A stretch of DNA of 64,000 nucleotides. Origin: Echinometra lucunter (Eukaryota; Echinodermata; Echinoidea; Camarodonta; Echinometridae). This document shows positions 11,177-22,379 of this stretch, one piece after another. Below the pieces are notes generated by a model. The model saw only the letters and a program-made list of their open reading frames with translations. It was not told the DNA's origin and made no database searches. Location: NCBI GenBank assembly GCA_029962745.1, contig CM057162.1, positions 19,551,840-19,615,839 on the forward strand, given 5' to 3'. A program made the position numbers and the translations under genes. The first letter of the stretch is position 1; each line of letters opens with the position of its first letter.

Positions 11177-11642
11177 GTATACAGCCACACGCGTGTGTCT
11201 TTACCTTACGGCCACACGCGTGTGGTTGTATCCACACCATCGACATGAGGATACAGCCACACTTGTCTGAATTCCCACTTGAAGTCTGTGCCGCGACAGC
11301 TATCGCTAGTAGCATGCACTGCACAAGCGATGTGTATTCATGCGATGGTATGTGTTGCGACCTGCAAAAATTTGATCGTCACGGAGGTTTTATCTCTCGA
11401 TTTCACTTATTGTACAAACAATATCTTCATTTCATTCTCACCTGATCAGCAAGCAGGTGACAATATAGTATTATTAGTAACAATACTGTTTGTATGTCAG
11501 TGAATTTCAAGAGATAAACCTTCGTGACGATCCAAGTTTTGCGGTTTTGCTTCAGCACAGAGTATAAGTGGGAATTCAGACGAGTGTGGCTGTATCCTTG
11601 TGTCAATGGTGTGGATATAACCACACGCGTGTGGCCGTATAC
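11177..11642. mobile_element. Foldback MITE with GTATACAGCCACACGCGTG ends
   Basis: The 466-bp sequence is an imperfect inverted repeat over most of its length. The ends read GTATACAGCCACACGCGTG and CACACGCGTGGCCGTATAC (rightmost, minor differences). Inner pairs include GAATTCCCACTT near 11270 against AAGTGGGAATTC near 11568, and TTGATCGTCACGGAGG near 11371 against CCTTCGTGACGATCC near 11519. The arms meet near 11440. No open frame of note and no firm target duplication. Confidence 0.75.
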
Positions 11643-12659
11643 ACTGCCTTGTAGAAAAGTTGCACCCTGATCGTGGCTATACCGACAACACTAACACTAA
11701 CAGTCCCGACAATCTAGGCTAGTAGTAGTATGGTAGCTCTACTACTCATTGACCACCTTTTTTGAAACCGAACACCCTCGCGCAATGCTTTCCTGCGCAT
11801 GAAATAAAAAAGTACACGTGGAACTTGGCGCAATACCCAACAGTAATCAAACAGGGTATCGTAACCAAAGTCCAAGAGAAATTAGGATGAAATAACAAGA
11901 ATTTAATCATTTTTAAAAAAAACTTTGATAATGAAAATGATAAATACGTGCTTAATCAATACAGAGGACAGGCGGTCAGTTTAAATGAGCCCACACAGGC
12001 GCCAAGTGAAAAACATCACATGCGTTTGTCGCCAAGATTTCCGTGCGTATCTACAAGTCAACAATCTGAACATGAGATGTTAATCTGCTGCATTTTATGC
12101 ACAAGTGAGACGAAATTAAGGGAAAACCAACAAATATTTTCTGAGATACGACGTAACCAATTAAAGGCGATCGATGAGTAGTACATGTAGGTCCAACCAT
12201 ACTTAGAACTAGCCCCGGGACGGAGTGGCAGCGTCCCGAGTGGAACCACTGCTTCTCGGTGGAGCTCTCATCTGCCACAGTGAAAACTCCTACTATAACA
12301 TTTTCTTAAGTACATAAGATTTTGATAAAATATATATACAAGTTTTTACGCTGTTCGGAAATCATATTCACCCCAAATGTGTTTAGAATCCATCAAATTT
12401 CCCTTTTTGCACACCAAGTTGAAGCCATCCCGGCGATTGCCGTTTTGCATAGCAAAAACATGTACAAAAACATGCACTTCCACATGCGCATCTGCAAACT
12501 AACAATGGCCTGTGGAAAAGATTTATCGAAGATCTGGGCGGATAAAGACTCATTTTTTGGACCATCCTTTCCCCTAATTGAATCAAACACTAACCTTACT
12601 TTGTTGTAAGTATCTTAAATTTCATCATATTTCTTTATAATTAGTATACTTGTGCATTT
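11643..12659. other. Unique DNA, no supported gene
   Basis: Contains a small GC-rich patch near 12212-12260 (GCCCCGGGACGGAGTGG) and short frames on both strands (11948-12181, 12322-12609) without recognisable domains. Confidence 0.35.
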
Positions 12660-13042
12660 GGCAAACCCGGAGAATAGGGGACCGGAACGCACACGCATGC
12701 CATTTGTACTGTGCAGAGATCGGCAGCAACAGCCATGACAGCCGAAAGTCAGGGTATGTGACAAGTCCATGATCAAGTTCAAAATGACTTTAAAATATGT
12801 TTTAATCAAGTAATTATGTTCTAATATATTACATTGTCCTCTCGGCTTTCAAATGTGTGATTATGTGGTGAAAATCATTTTGATTTTTGCCAGAAATGTT
12901 CTCAAACTCACAAATGTTTCATCCACGAATCTTGTGCAGATCGTCCCCCTCGCCGCCGACTCTGCTGCTGCCACCGGCTGCATTTGTTTGCACACAAATG
13001 AATATGTGCGCGTGTTCTGGTCCCCTATTCTCCGGGTTTGCC
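12660..13042. mobile_element. Foldback MITE with GGCAAACCCGGAGAATAGG ends
   Basis: GGCAAACCCGGAGAATAGGG followed by GACC at 12660-12683 is repeated in reverse complement at about 13020-13042. Inner regions also pair weakly (CATTTGTACTG near 12700 with the CATTTGTTTGCACACAAATG region near 12980). The target duplication is not clear. Open frames here are by-products of the repeat. Confidence 0.65.
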
Positions 13043-13145
13043 GTGTATTTCGAGCTGGAGAGCCCTGTAAAGGTAGGCACCTAAGCTTCCTTTTGATGAA
13101 GGGCGCAGTAAACGTAGATCTAGATCTAACAGTTAGTTGTAGAAC

Positions 13146-16076
13146 TAGCCATGGGAGGCGTTACATGATGTTATTCTGATGTCCATGTAACGCCATGGTT
13201 TTCGGGGCATAGCGCCCTGTATAGAACCCGGTAAGCAAAAAAGTACTATGCCTTCAAAAACTAAGTTAGAGAAGGCGGTTATTCTCGTACACCACCTTCC
13301 AAGTTGCTTTGTAGATTCAGTTACCAATTCAAGTGACCAAAGAAGAAAAACAAAAGAGGAGAAAAGGAAGAAAGAAGAGAAAAACTGAACAGTCATTGGC
13401 GAAGAGAGCCTTTGCGTCGTGTACAATACCCTTATTTTTTTTTTTTATCTAAAACATGAATAATTTTACCTATGTGTCATCTTGCCCTCTAACAAAATAC
13501 CCTGGCGCCGCTCTCATATTATCATCATTGATATTATTCTATGATCATTACCGGTATGTCAAGTATTTACCCCCATTAGTGTTCATTAATATCGATGATT
13601 TCATTCTGTAATAATTTCATATATTCTGAATACATGACAAAACGAAAGAAATTAATTAACATTCAAAAGTAAACACACACTAACACACACACACACACAA
13701 ACACCCACACACACAAATCACGAGTCGAATTTCTGCGAGACGTTTGTGAACGATGAGAACATGAATTAGCGTGCTAAAGTTTAGCATCTGGCAGGCACCA
13801 TTGGCATTCCATAACAGGGCTGCCAACATTGGATAATAGTTGAGAGTGAGATTATACAAGAAGCAAAGTGCGAGGGAGTGAAGCGACCAAGCCCAACCGA
13901 GCGAAGTGAGGGAGTGGGGGAGGATGTGGGAGGGGGGCGACCCCCCCCCCCCTCCCACAGTGTGGAGCTTTTTAATTTTTCAAGTGAAATTGTGTGATAA
14001 GGTGCATACTTTATAGAGTATTTTAACATATACCTAAAGGCATTATGAAGAGAGAAAATTATACAATTTTACATGCAAAGAAAAATGATAAACACGGAAT
14101 ACCCACTTGGTGAAAAATGCCAACCATGTCTTTATTTGGTTCCCTTCTCTGTTTGACCCAGGTTTTGGATGTAGGTACTCTTGGGTGTAGATGATGGGAA
14201 GATGCAACAAGCATCCAAACAGAGAATTTATTGTATCAAGCCTCCTCTGTTCCCATCTTCATTGTCATTATGGCTGAAAATGTTCCATATAGACAAAGAA
14301 TTCATGTGTTGTGCGTATACGGTATGGTACGGGCCGGTCATGTCAGGGTATCGATGCATAGGATAACATAGCCAATGCTTCCTAAATTCTTGAGTTGGTC
14401 GCCATTTTATTGAAATCTATCATTTTTTTATTATTATATTAAGTTATTTCAGATTCGTGCGTGAGAAATTTCATGATTAACGTGAGAGCGTGAGAAATGG
14501 GTGAAATGCGGGAGTCTCACGCTCAATGCGTGAGTGTTGGCAGCCCTGCCATAATCACATCAACTATCGATCGTACATGTCAACTGTTGTACATCGTGAA
14601 CCGACGACCTCTTGACGTCAACGCATTCAGATGCTAATTCACTACATGTGCATTGGTAGATCTAAGTCGAACTCTTGCTTTCTTTTTTAAATTTGCGATT
14701 TTTAATGTACAATGTCATAATGTGAATTAATTTTTCACTAGACCCACTCAGGGAGCCATTGCCGCATCGGCGTGTGCAAATCTCAATACAGTAGCCTTGT
14801 AAATAAAAGGGCACTTGCGGTCCGCGTTAGACATTTAATATTAATATAAAAATTATCAACGTGTTGCATGAATCATACCAGACAATCTGCCGAAGTCCTT
14901 TGAAACTCTTCCATCCAAAATCAGATTCTACGATGAATTTTCTTGTCTGAACATTGAAACACTAACACATTTCGGGGGTATCGTCGACTCTGTACACTTT
15001 TCCTTCGAAAGAGGGCGTCTATTCTTTGGGCTGTACAGGGGAGACATTCCACAACCCAGTCGCGTGTACAACTTTTATGTGGAAAAAGATAATAATAAAT
15101 ACGCTTCTTAAAAGAAATACTAAGTGCCACATTTCAACACTTGACAAATACATGTAATTTTATTGCCTGTATATAAAAGTACATGGTGGCGAGGTTGGTG
15201 GCGACGTACGTAGGTAGGTTGGTGGCACGGAAAAGTTAGCCTGGTGGCAAGATTGAGGTTGTGAAATGTCTCCCCGGCGCGCGGCCAACTCGAGAATTCG
15301 TTGTTTACATCGATGGTTGTTTATATATAACAGGTCAAAGTTCGAGAATTCTCGCAAAACTTTTTTTTGTTCCACGCCGCTAGATATATTTTTAGAAAGG
15401 ATTTTCCACCCAAATGTATTTTCAGGTCTTTTTTCCCATTTCCAATCAACATTTCGAAAGGTGGTTTTCTTTACATATTATACACAGAGATTTTATTGCG
15501 AGAAATAGTGCATGAGTTTTCATGAAATTTTCTATTAAATGTCAACGACTTGAATTGAGTGTGTTCAAATTGGCAAGCAGGCCAGCATGCGTGCTCGGCA
15601 GCACAGACGAAGGAGGAATATGCTGTTGACTTGCTGCAAGGTAAGACCAAAAATGCGTAATTATTTTACTATTCACCTAGGCCTATTTCTTTTTATATTT
15701 TTCAGATGTTTGAAGGTAGGGCCCGAATATTAGTCCCCCCAAAATGGGGCTCAAATAAGAGCGTTAAGAGCTGTTATGAGGGTCTGAGTTCTGGTGTTAC
15801 AAAAATTTCATGTCAGTGCACGTCTGAAGTGCGAGGTTAGTATACCTAACCGACATGACCGAAGCATCAAGTGTGAGTGCGCTAGACCATGTAGACTGCT
15901 AACTGAATCTACAAAGCAACTTGGAAGGTGGTGTACGAGAATAACCGCCTTCTCTAGCTTAGTTTTTGAAGGCATAGTACTTTTTTGCTTACCGGGTTCT
16001 ATACAGGGCCCTATGCCCCGAAAACAATGGCGTTACATGGACATCAGAATAACATCATGTAACGCCTCCCATGGCT
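13146..16076. mobile_element. Composite long-TIR element A
   Basis: The left end (13146 onward, TAGCCATGGGAGGCGTTAC) is mirrored by the right end (about 15905-16076, ending GTAACGCCTCCCATGGCTA). The arms are about 170 bp and include the GAGAAGGCGGTTATTCTCG hairpin block. The interior holds a GAAGAAAAACAAAAGAGGAG block, a CA-repeat block and a GTGAACCGACGACCTCTTG block that recur in element B in a different order. It is interrupted by a 734-bp insertion (13815-14548). No target duplication is evident at the ends, so this copy may be rearranged. No transposase seen. Confidence 0.65.
13815..14548. mobile_element. 734-bp DNA element with CAGGGCTGCCAAC ends and 6-bp target site
   Basis: Begins CAGGGCTGCCAACA and ends TGTTGGCAGCCCTG in mirror form. 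CCATAA flanks both sides (13809-13814 and 14549-14554). The related unoccupied site in element B (about 30925, TTCCATAATCACATC) has CCATAA once, which supports a 6-bp duplication. The interior has a G/C tract near 13930-13955 and AGCGAAGTGAGGGAG. No transposase frame. Confidence 0.82.
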
Positions 16077-16090
16077 ACGTATACCCAGTT

Positions 16091-16308
16091 GTTGGGTGTC
16101 CGGACAGGTTGTGTATCTGGACAGTCGATTTTTAACAGCCAATTGAAAAAGTTTACAAGCAAATCTCTTAAATGTTTTAGCACAAAATGTTAGACAATAT
16201 TATTGAGAACAAATATTGATGATGATTAGCACAAATCAATGCATAGTTTTTGTTTAATCCAAAGACAAAAAGAAGGCTTCATTTTTGTTACGTGTCCGGA
16301 CACCCAAC
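16091..16308. mobile_element. 218-bp foldback MITE with GTTGGGTGTCCGGACA ends
   Basis: GTTGGGTGTCCGGACA at 16091-16106 is mirrored by TGTCCGGACACCCAAC at 16293-16308. The middle is AT-rich and non-coding. The target duplication is uncertain because of the adjacent C run. Confidence 0.7.
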
Positions 16309-16789
16309 CCCCCATCCTAGAACCTGCTAGGCCTACCGTCGGCTCTCACTCAGCATGCTCAGTCACAATTGCACAAATTCTACTCCAAATTTCTCCACAA
16401 ATCAATCTAAATTTGTAGTTAATTTAATTGAGTTTAGACACCTAAAACATCAATATAAATATCAGGTATAGTTCAATAGCCCAAGAAATTGCATACAGAT
16501 TCTAAATAAAGAAATGTATTGTAAATGAACCGAACACGTTCTTACTTTCGCAAAACTCCAACGAAAAAGGACAAATGAGTAAAGTTTGGCGCTGAGGGCA
16601 GCATACATGTAGTCAAGGGCTGCGTTGACGGAACACGTGGAATGGAGAGGACTGGGGACCGTACGAGAGTGAGAAACTGCTAAATTTCTCTTTTTACCGG
16701 ATCAGAAGTATGAAATTGTACTCCATCCTGCTTGTCTTAGTCGTTGGCTCTCATCAACAATGTTGTAGTCTAAATGTGCGGGGTATTCT
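16309..16789. other. Unique AT-rich spacer
   Basis: No gene supported. A short frame at 16710-16913 begins with a hydrophobic MKLYSILLVLVVGSHQQC stretch that resembles a signal peptide, but it runs into the adjacent repeat and has no further support. Confidence 0.3.
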
Positions 16790-16799
16790 GCAGTTAAGC

Positions 16800-17375
16800 C
16801 GACGGTCAAAAGCTAGCATGCATAGTCCTCGAAATTTATGGGTAGTCTTTGAATTTTTTGGAGCCTTTACTAATCTTTTCCAAAGTCTCAAATTGCATGT
16901 AAATCACATTTAAAATAAATTCAAAGTAGTAACAGGGGAACTATAATCATTTAAAAATTGCTTGTTTTCGCGTGTAAACCTATGGCTGGCGATTTATTAT
17001 TATTATTTTTTTAATAAAAACCTATCCCCGGGGATTTATGGGGTGTCTATTTGACTCATGGAGCCTTGATTATACATTTTCAGAGTTTGAAAATTTATGA
17101 TAACTACTTCTTCCGTAAATTCAAATAAACGTTAGGGGAATTAAAATCATTTCAAAATATCTGGTTTTGCGTGTTAGCCGGTGGGGCAGCTCTTAGGATA
17201 AAAGCATGCATAGTTCCCGAAATTTTTGGGTAGTCTTCGAATTTTTTTGAGTCTTTAATAATCTTCTCCAAAGTCTCAAATTACATGTAAATCACATCTG
17301 AAATAATTTCAAATCAGTAATAGGGGAACAACAATCAATCTTAAAATCCCAGTTTTCACGTGTTATCCCGTATAT
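16800..17375 (+). repeat. Three-copy degenerate tandem repeat (~185 bp)
   Basis: Copies start near 16815, 17010 and 17200. Shared words include AGCATGCATAGT, GGGTAGTCTTYGAATTTTT, CCAAAGTCTCAAATT, ACATGTAAATCACAT, a GGGGAA block before AATCAATY, and a TTTTC(G/A)CGTGT end. The middle copy is the most diverged. Its right edge meets the LINE fragment. Confidence 0.65.
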
Positions 17376-17381
17376 GGCACG

Positions 17382-17777
17382 GTGATTCTTGCTTGGGGAA
17401 ATACCCATCAATATCTATTAGACAGATTGTTACTTTTGCAAAAAGTCAGAGACCTGTATTTACTCCAGTTGGGGCAATTTATGTACAACTATAATAATAA
17501 TGCTCTTCCCCATATTTTTGATGCCATGTTCCTTAATAATCAATCTTACCATAATTATCCCACGAGACGCTCTTACGAATTTCATTTACCTTTCTGCAGA
17601 ACTTTACTAGCCAAAAACACATTCATATACAACGGTCCCAAATTCTGGAACTCTCTTAGTAATGATATTAAAGATAGTGTTTCTTTGAATGCATTTAAAC
17701 ATAAGCTCAAACTTTTCCTGCTTCATTCTTACAACAGTAAAACAATGGAACTGAGATTTCAATTTGGTTACGTCTAA
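17382..17777 (+). pseudogene. C-terminal reverse transcriptase fragment (CR1/L2-like)
   Basis: The 131-residue frame has the C-terminal signature of CR1/L2/jockey-type ORF2: an AWGNT stretch with LDRLLLLQK, then LGQFMYNY, NYPTRRS..FHLPFCRT, and GPKFWNSL with SLNAFKHKLKLFLL near the end. These blocks lie downstream of the reverse transcriptase palm in intact elements, so catalytic residues are not present. No natural start is visible; the apparent start is where the truncated element joins other DNA. It is followed by the element's own 3' untranslated region. Confidence 0.8.
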
Positions 17778-18088
17778 TCAAGGTCATCGCACTATACGAA
17801 ATTCCCACCTGTCTATTTTTTTTTTTATTTCAGTCTGGTTGTCGGTCTGTGGCAGCCCGTCTCCCATTTCCTCTCTTTAACTTCTTGCTATTTTCTCCTC
17901 TTTTCCCCTTTATGTTTCCTGTCTGTTTGTCTTGTCTTTTCTTGTCTTGTCCCTCTTTCGTCTTGTCTTGTCTTATGTTATCTTGTCTTTTTCTCCCTTT
18001 TCCTATTGTCCTTTCTCTTCTTTGTCTCAAATGCGCAACGCATCGTTCATCTGGCGGAGTCCTCACTGTGTGACTGAATCTGCAACTG

Positions 18089-18089
<1 letters not shown>

Positions 18090-18142
<53 letters not shown>
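18090..18142. repeat. (TA)n microsatellite
   Basis: About 26 uninterrupted TA units inside the LINE 3' region. Confidence 0.95.
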
Positions 18143-18577
18143 TGCTGTTTCACCTACCTTTGTATCACACATTCTTCTGTTTTCTTTACTTTCCCTTTTC
18201 TTTCTTGAGGAATCCACGTCACTACAAGCATTGCTTTTTTGTGGATTTCTCTTTTCCAATATTTTTTAAAAATCTTTTAATATACTACGTCAAGCGGACA
18301 TTTAATTTTTGTTTTGATGTTAATTAGAGGGTAAAAAAAATGTATGTTTGTTTATTTACGATATTTCTGTTTAAAAGAAGAAATTATGTCTTGTGTTATA
18401 TTGGAAATAAAACCTGAACTTGAACTCTAAAAAAGCAGGCCAAAATCCTGGAGATTTATAGTGCCATTTTATTGAAAATAAAGTTTTATGAAATGTTCTT
18501 TTAACTATCCATTCTTCTGTTCGTGCAAAAATCAGACTTTAAAAACAAAGTTTTAGATATGAAATATCAAGAATAAA

Positions 18578-18925
18578 TTAAACAGCTTTTCGCACGTTGG
18601 GCGGACGCAATTTTCCGAGTCCGTTTTTAACACAGCATTTACCCATGCCAAAATGTACTACGGAAGTAGGCGAGAGTAATTTGTCTTGTAATCCAATGTC
18701 TTTGGTGCTATGAGCTAGCAAGCTATGCATATCACAGAAATAGAAGACGTAGAAGGCGCATACCCATTCACAAAGCACGCATCGCAGTATCGCCGTCGGA
18801 CCCGCTGGGCGATTCGCTTGAGTGCACACGCCGCCATCTTGCTTAGTCCTCGGTCTCTTCGGCAAGCCCACTCGACCGTATGACACTGTCAATTTCTGTT
18901 TTGAAATTTTCTCCAAAGAGGCCAT
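18578..18925 (-). other. CpG-rich block with YY1-like ATG context, possible promoter or first exon
   Basis: On the minus strand AGCAAGATGGCGGCGTGTGC (about 18826-18845) has the AAGATGGCGGC word typical of YY1-bound promoters and start codons. The short frame from this ATG is basic and cysteine-containing and ends within about 40 codons. No protein family is recognised. The block is part of the inverted pair with 22380-22516. Confidence 0.25.
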
Positions 18926-20111
18926 GCATTCTGAGGTTGGCCTACCTATTCATAAGCCAATTGATCGTGTGCATTATCTACTTGCACAACGGCAGTATAA
19001 GTTATTATTTTTTGCCAAGATGAATAAAGAAAGCTTCTAATTAACTCTTTCAAGATAATACGTTATTCTCCATTTTAGTACCTCAGTTTCTTTTTAACAG
19101 TTAGTTTCCTTGTAATTTTCTTGTCAGTTTTCTTTAAGTTTGGGTTCTCTTTCAAGACACATTTCCTTATCTAATTTGATTTTCTTAATATTTTGGGAGG
19201 GAGCTTCTCATAAAATAAAAAAAAATACGTGGAATGAAGTATTGTTTTATTTTATCTTTTTTCCATTTTTAAAAACTGAGCCGGAGGGATGTGATTTGTA
19301 CATGTACATGTATTTCAATGAACATCCTAACCATAATTTGTCCAAATTCATTCATACCCCGTGATTTTGAATATCTGAATTTAAAAAGTCGATTAAACCT
19401 TGATTTTTTCCCTCTGGGGAGGGGGGGGGGAGACTTATAAGTCACTTTCACACAATCACAGTACATGCACATGTAATATCATTCACGTGGTCAGTCCTCC
19501 CAACACTACATATAAACTCACACACACGATGTCATTCTTCATTACACAAATGCTTAAACAAACATTTACTCAATCAACTTCATATATTTCAGCGCACTTC
19601 ACAAAAAACAACAAACAAACAGTCAAACAGACATACAAACAACCAAAAGGACAAAAGATATAATATGTAAAGAGAATTTGCGAAACTATGCCACCCAAAT
19701 AAAATTTAACAGGCTACAGATTATTTCAATTAAGTAACGTTCAATGTTTATTCTTTCCTCCAGGAAAAATTCGAGGTTCACATTATCAGTAACAGCAATA
19801 ATGTGAAAATGGTGATGTAGAAACTGGCAAACACATTGGCAAGTAACAAGTAATAAATTAGGGAATACACTATGAACCTCCAATTAATTACTTAGTAAGG
19901 AATTAGTATAGGGGAAAAAATACTGGAGGGCTACAGATGAATTGCCCCCAAATGTAAAAAAAAAAATAGCCCTTGTAAGTTGCAAGAGCCTCCATAAAAT
20001 TGTCATTAGGTTCAATACAAAATGTAATTCGGAATGAATTGAACAGTAGGAAAAAGCCCCTGTACAGAAATATTTTTTCCCTACTCAGTACGCACATGAC
20101 ATGGAGTACAT
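18926..20111. other. AT-rich non-coding sequence
   Basis: Only short frames; a G-run patch at 19418-19432. If the THAP-like exon is transcribed leftward, the sequence up to a TTTATT (minus-strand AATAAA) near 19747 could be its 3' untranslated region, but this is not provable here. Confidence 0.3.
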
Positions 20112-20123
20112 GGCCGTACGCAG

Positions 20124-20161
<38 letters not shown>

Positions 20162-20290
20162 CCTAGAATTTTTGAAAAATGCAAAAAAGCCCGTGTGACC
20201 AACTCAGTGGCTTTGCTCCCTAGCATTTGGGCTTTTTTGAAAATGTTTACACGTCTTGCCCCCCCACCCCCAAAAAATCTGCGTACGGCC
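20112..20290. mobile_element. Poly-G MITE with GGCCGTACGCAG ends
   Basis: GGCCGTACGCAG at 20112 is mirrored by CTGCGTACGGCC ending at 20290. Next to the left end is an uninterrupted run of more than 30 G, and a C-rich block lies next to the right end. Elements with GGCGTAxGxAG ends and G-runs recur across the window. I infer a hAT-like non-autonomous family. Confidence 0.75.
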
Positions 20291-21469
20291 CCGATGGAGT
20301 CAATTGCTATATGATCATCATATAAGCCCAATAGCATAAAATGCAACAAAAACAGTCAACTTACAAGACACGTTACATGTACATGCATTACATAATTTTG
20401 TCAGAATATTTTTCTAGTCAAGTTCAAAATTCTTTTTTCTTTGTATTTTGTGAGTTACACCAATGCAAAAAACATTTCTTGCTAAACAAACTTAGCACAA
20501 GCTATTCATATTTTCAAACAAATAGGTGCATATGTCGACAGGCTTATATTGAAAAATTCAGAACTCCTTTTAAATTCTAATGGTGATCGTTCTTCAAGAT
20601 CCATGATGAATACTTTATGTTTTCACACTAACTCAAACAAGAGAAAAAAATAAAAGTATAGTTTACATTCTACACAGCGTTATGTTTCTTCAACCATGTC
20701 TTAATGAAACTGCACTGGAAATAATTGGCATAAAATTGTGAAAAGGCACAACAAAGGCAAGTAAACTAGAACATATCACAATAGAATCATAGCTCATACA
20801 TATGAACCTATTACAGCGGTAAACTGTGCAACATGCTGCCGCAAATTTTGCTTAATAAGTACCACTCATGCATGTATCCCACCTATCACTTTCCATTTTT
20901 CTGGGCAACTCATACTGCAGCAAAGTAGAATGGTAATGATTTATTGGCAGTTGAAATATTCTGGTGTGACATTTGATAATGAAATAAATTCTGCACTTGT
21001 GATACTTCATGAGACATGGAGTACTTTTAAGAAGAAAAAAAAATTGACTTGGGAATCTACATACCACCAAACCCAAATCAGTGATGTCCTGATCATGACA
21101 CTCAGCTGTGAAAGCAAGGATTCTCTTAAAGACATTATATTGCATCATGCTATATTACATCAAGCTGAGATGAGCACCACTCATACATTTATCAATCTTC
21201 CACTATTGCAACTGTACAATACTTAAGTACAAAACTATTGCAACTTTACAACACTTAAGTACAAAACATACATATACATATATATGTATTTACAATATAA
21301 TCTCTGAAAATGGCAAATTAAGGCAAGTTAAGGAAATAGGCACAAACTTGAATATCATTTCAGTGACTGAAGTTGCGTTGCATGAGCATATTGCAAAGTA
21401 TCAAATGAGCACAAAAAGTAAACAGAATGCACGTCCATAGTGATAAAAAACAAAACATATTGCATCATA
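20291..21469. other. AT-rich sequence, possible 3' UTR of the THAP-like exon
   Basis: No long frames. TACAATACTTAAGTACAAAAC occurs in partial tandem near 21215-21265, followed by a TATATGTATA patch. It is compatible with a minus-strand 3' untranslated region but without direct proof. Confidence 0.3.
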
Positions 21470-21723
21470 CTAAAATGGATCAGATGCATCAATTTTTAAA
21501 TCAGTACATGAGAAAGCATCTTTGTGGTGAAGCTTCTGACGACAAGGACAAGAAAATGCCTGAATCAACACAGTTGAATTGCTTGCCCAGTAGGATCGAA
21601 GCTTTTCTCTGCTTTCCTCTAAAAAGTGGTTGGAACATAAACTTGAATACTGGCTGGGCATAAAACAATCTCTTCTCATGTTCGCTGGGAATTCCTTCAG
21701 AAGAATGATGTCCTCTTGGAAAT
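21470..21723 (-). CDS. THAP-like terminal exon (candidate)
   Basis: On the minus strand a strong 3' splice site (a TTTTTTTTTCTTTCCAATTC pyrimidine tract, then TAG) precedes an 84-codon open stretch ending in TAG at 21470. Early residues LLKEFPANMRRDCFMPSQYS followed by SLCSNHF match the second half of a THAP zinc finger: an FP motif, a basic stretch, a proline, then C-x2-H-F. The usual tryptophan and about ten residues between FP and the basic stretch are missing. The N-terminal C-x2-4-C half would have to lie in an upstream exon. The frame needs a phase-1 junction, while the nearest donor-ending ATG exon (22276-22299) is phase 0 and would stop after eight codons. It is therefore either a pseudogene or a gene with an unseen exon. 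THAP domains bind specific DNA sites. Confidence 0.35.
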
Positions 21724-22275
21724 CTAGAATTGGAAAGAAAAAAAAACATGTTGATAGGTCATAGCCTACCTCGTAAGTCGTAACAGTAAATACCATAGGT
21801 CAAACTAATTTCTAATCTAAGAATTACAATCAATTTCCTGAAAAAAATATAGTATAAGTAAAACTTATCATGTAAATAATCTCTTTGACAAAAAAAAAAT
21901 TAGTATTCCAAAAAATTTGGAAATTCAAACAAACTGTTAAGACATCTAAAAAGTTACATGGTGTAGAGGTCTAGAGTAGACTACACCACCATGTCTCGAC
22001 TAGATCCAATTTCATTATTAATAATTGTTAGACAAAAGCACAAGTTGCAAATACCAAATAAAAAGGCTTAGTATGATTTAACAACAAGCTTTACGTTAAT
22101 CTAGACTTTCTAGGTAGGATTTTGAACATACACTACTGTTGTCCCATTAAAATAAAACATCAAAACGAACAGATGGGACTACAACTACAAATACGGGCTA
22201 CCCAGAACACCGTCATTGACAGTCTCTTTACACCCTAATAATATTTCAAGACTGCATTAAATAAAATCCACTAAC

Positions 22276-22299
22276 CTGTAGAAGCCTTTCTGCATCCAT
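22276..22299 (-). other. Possible first coding exon (MDAERLLQ) with splice donor
   Basis: On the minus strand AAGAGAATGGATGCAG gives an ATG, eight codons, and then CAG followed by the donor-like GTTAGT. It lies between the CpG-rich block and the THAP-like exon. Its phase does not fit the THAP frame, so the pairing is doubtful. Confidence 0.2.
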
Positions 22300-22379
22300 T
22301 CTCTTAACGATTGGTAGAGTTATATGCCGTAAAAACAACACAGAGCTCAGAAAGCAGTAAAAAATGCAAGAAATTCTAG

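Larger units (their letters stand above)
17376..18426 (+). mobile_element. 3' end of a CR1/L2-like LINE
   Basis: The fragment contains the last ~130 codons of a non-LTR retrotransposon polyprotein and a long pyrimidine-rich 3' untranslated region with a (TA)n tract. It ends near AATAAAACCTGAACTTGAAC, a tail of the short-repeat kind used by CR1/L2-type elements. The copy is strongly 5'-truncated, as is typical of target-primed reverse transcription. Confidence 0.75.

Noticed and set aside
10631..11188. 185-codon open frame on the minus strand
   Set aside because: It crosses the edge of the foldback element, overlaps other frames on the plus strand and shows no recognisable domain or coding-like composition.
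16710..16913. Small secreted peptide gene (MKLYSILLVLVVGSHQQC start)
   Set aside because: The hydrophobic start resembles a signal peptide, but most of the frame lies in the three-copy repeat and there is no other support.
17824..18153. Lysine/arginine-rich minus-strand frame of 107 codons
   Set aside because: It is the reverse translation of the pyrimidine-rich 3' untranslated region of the LINE and its TA repeat.
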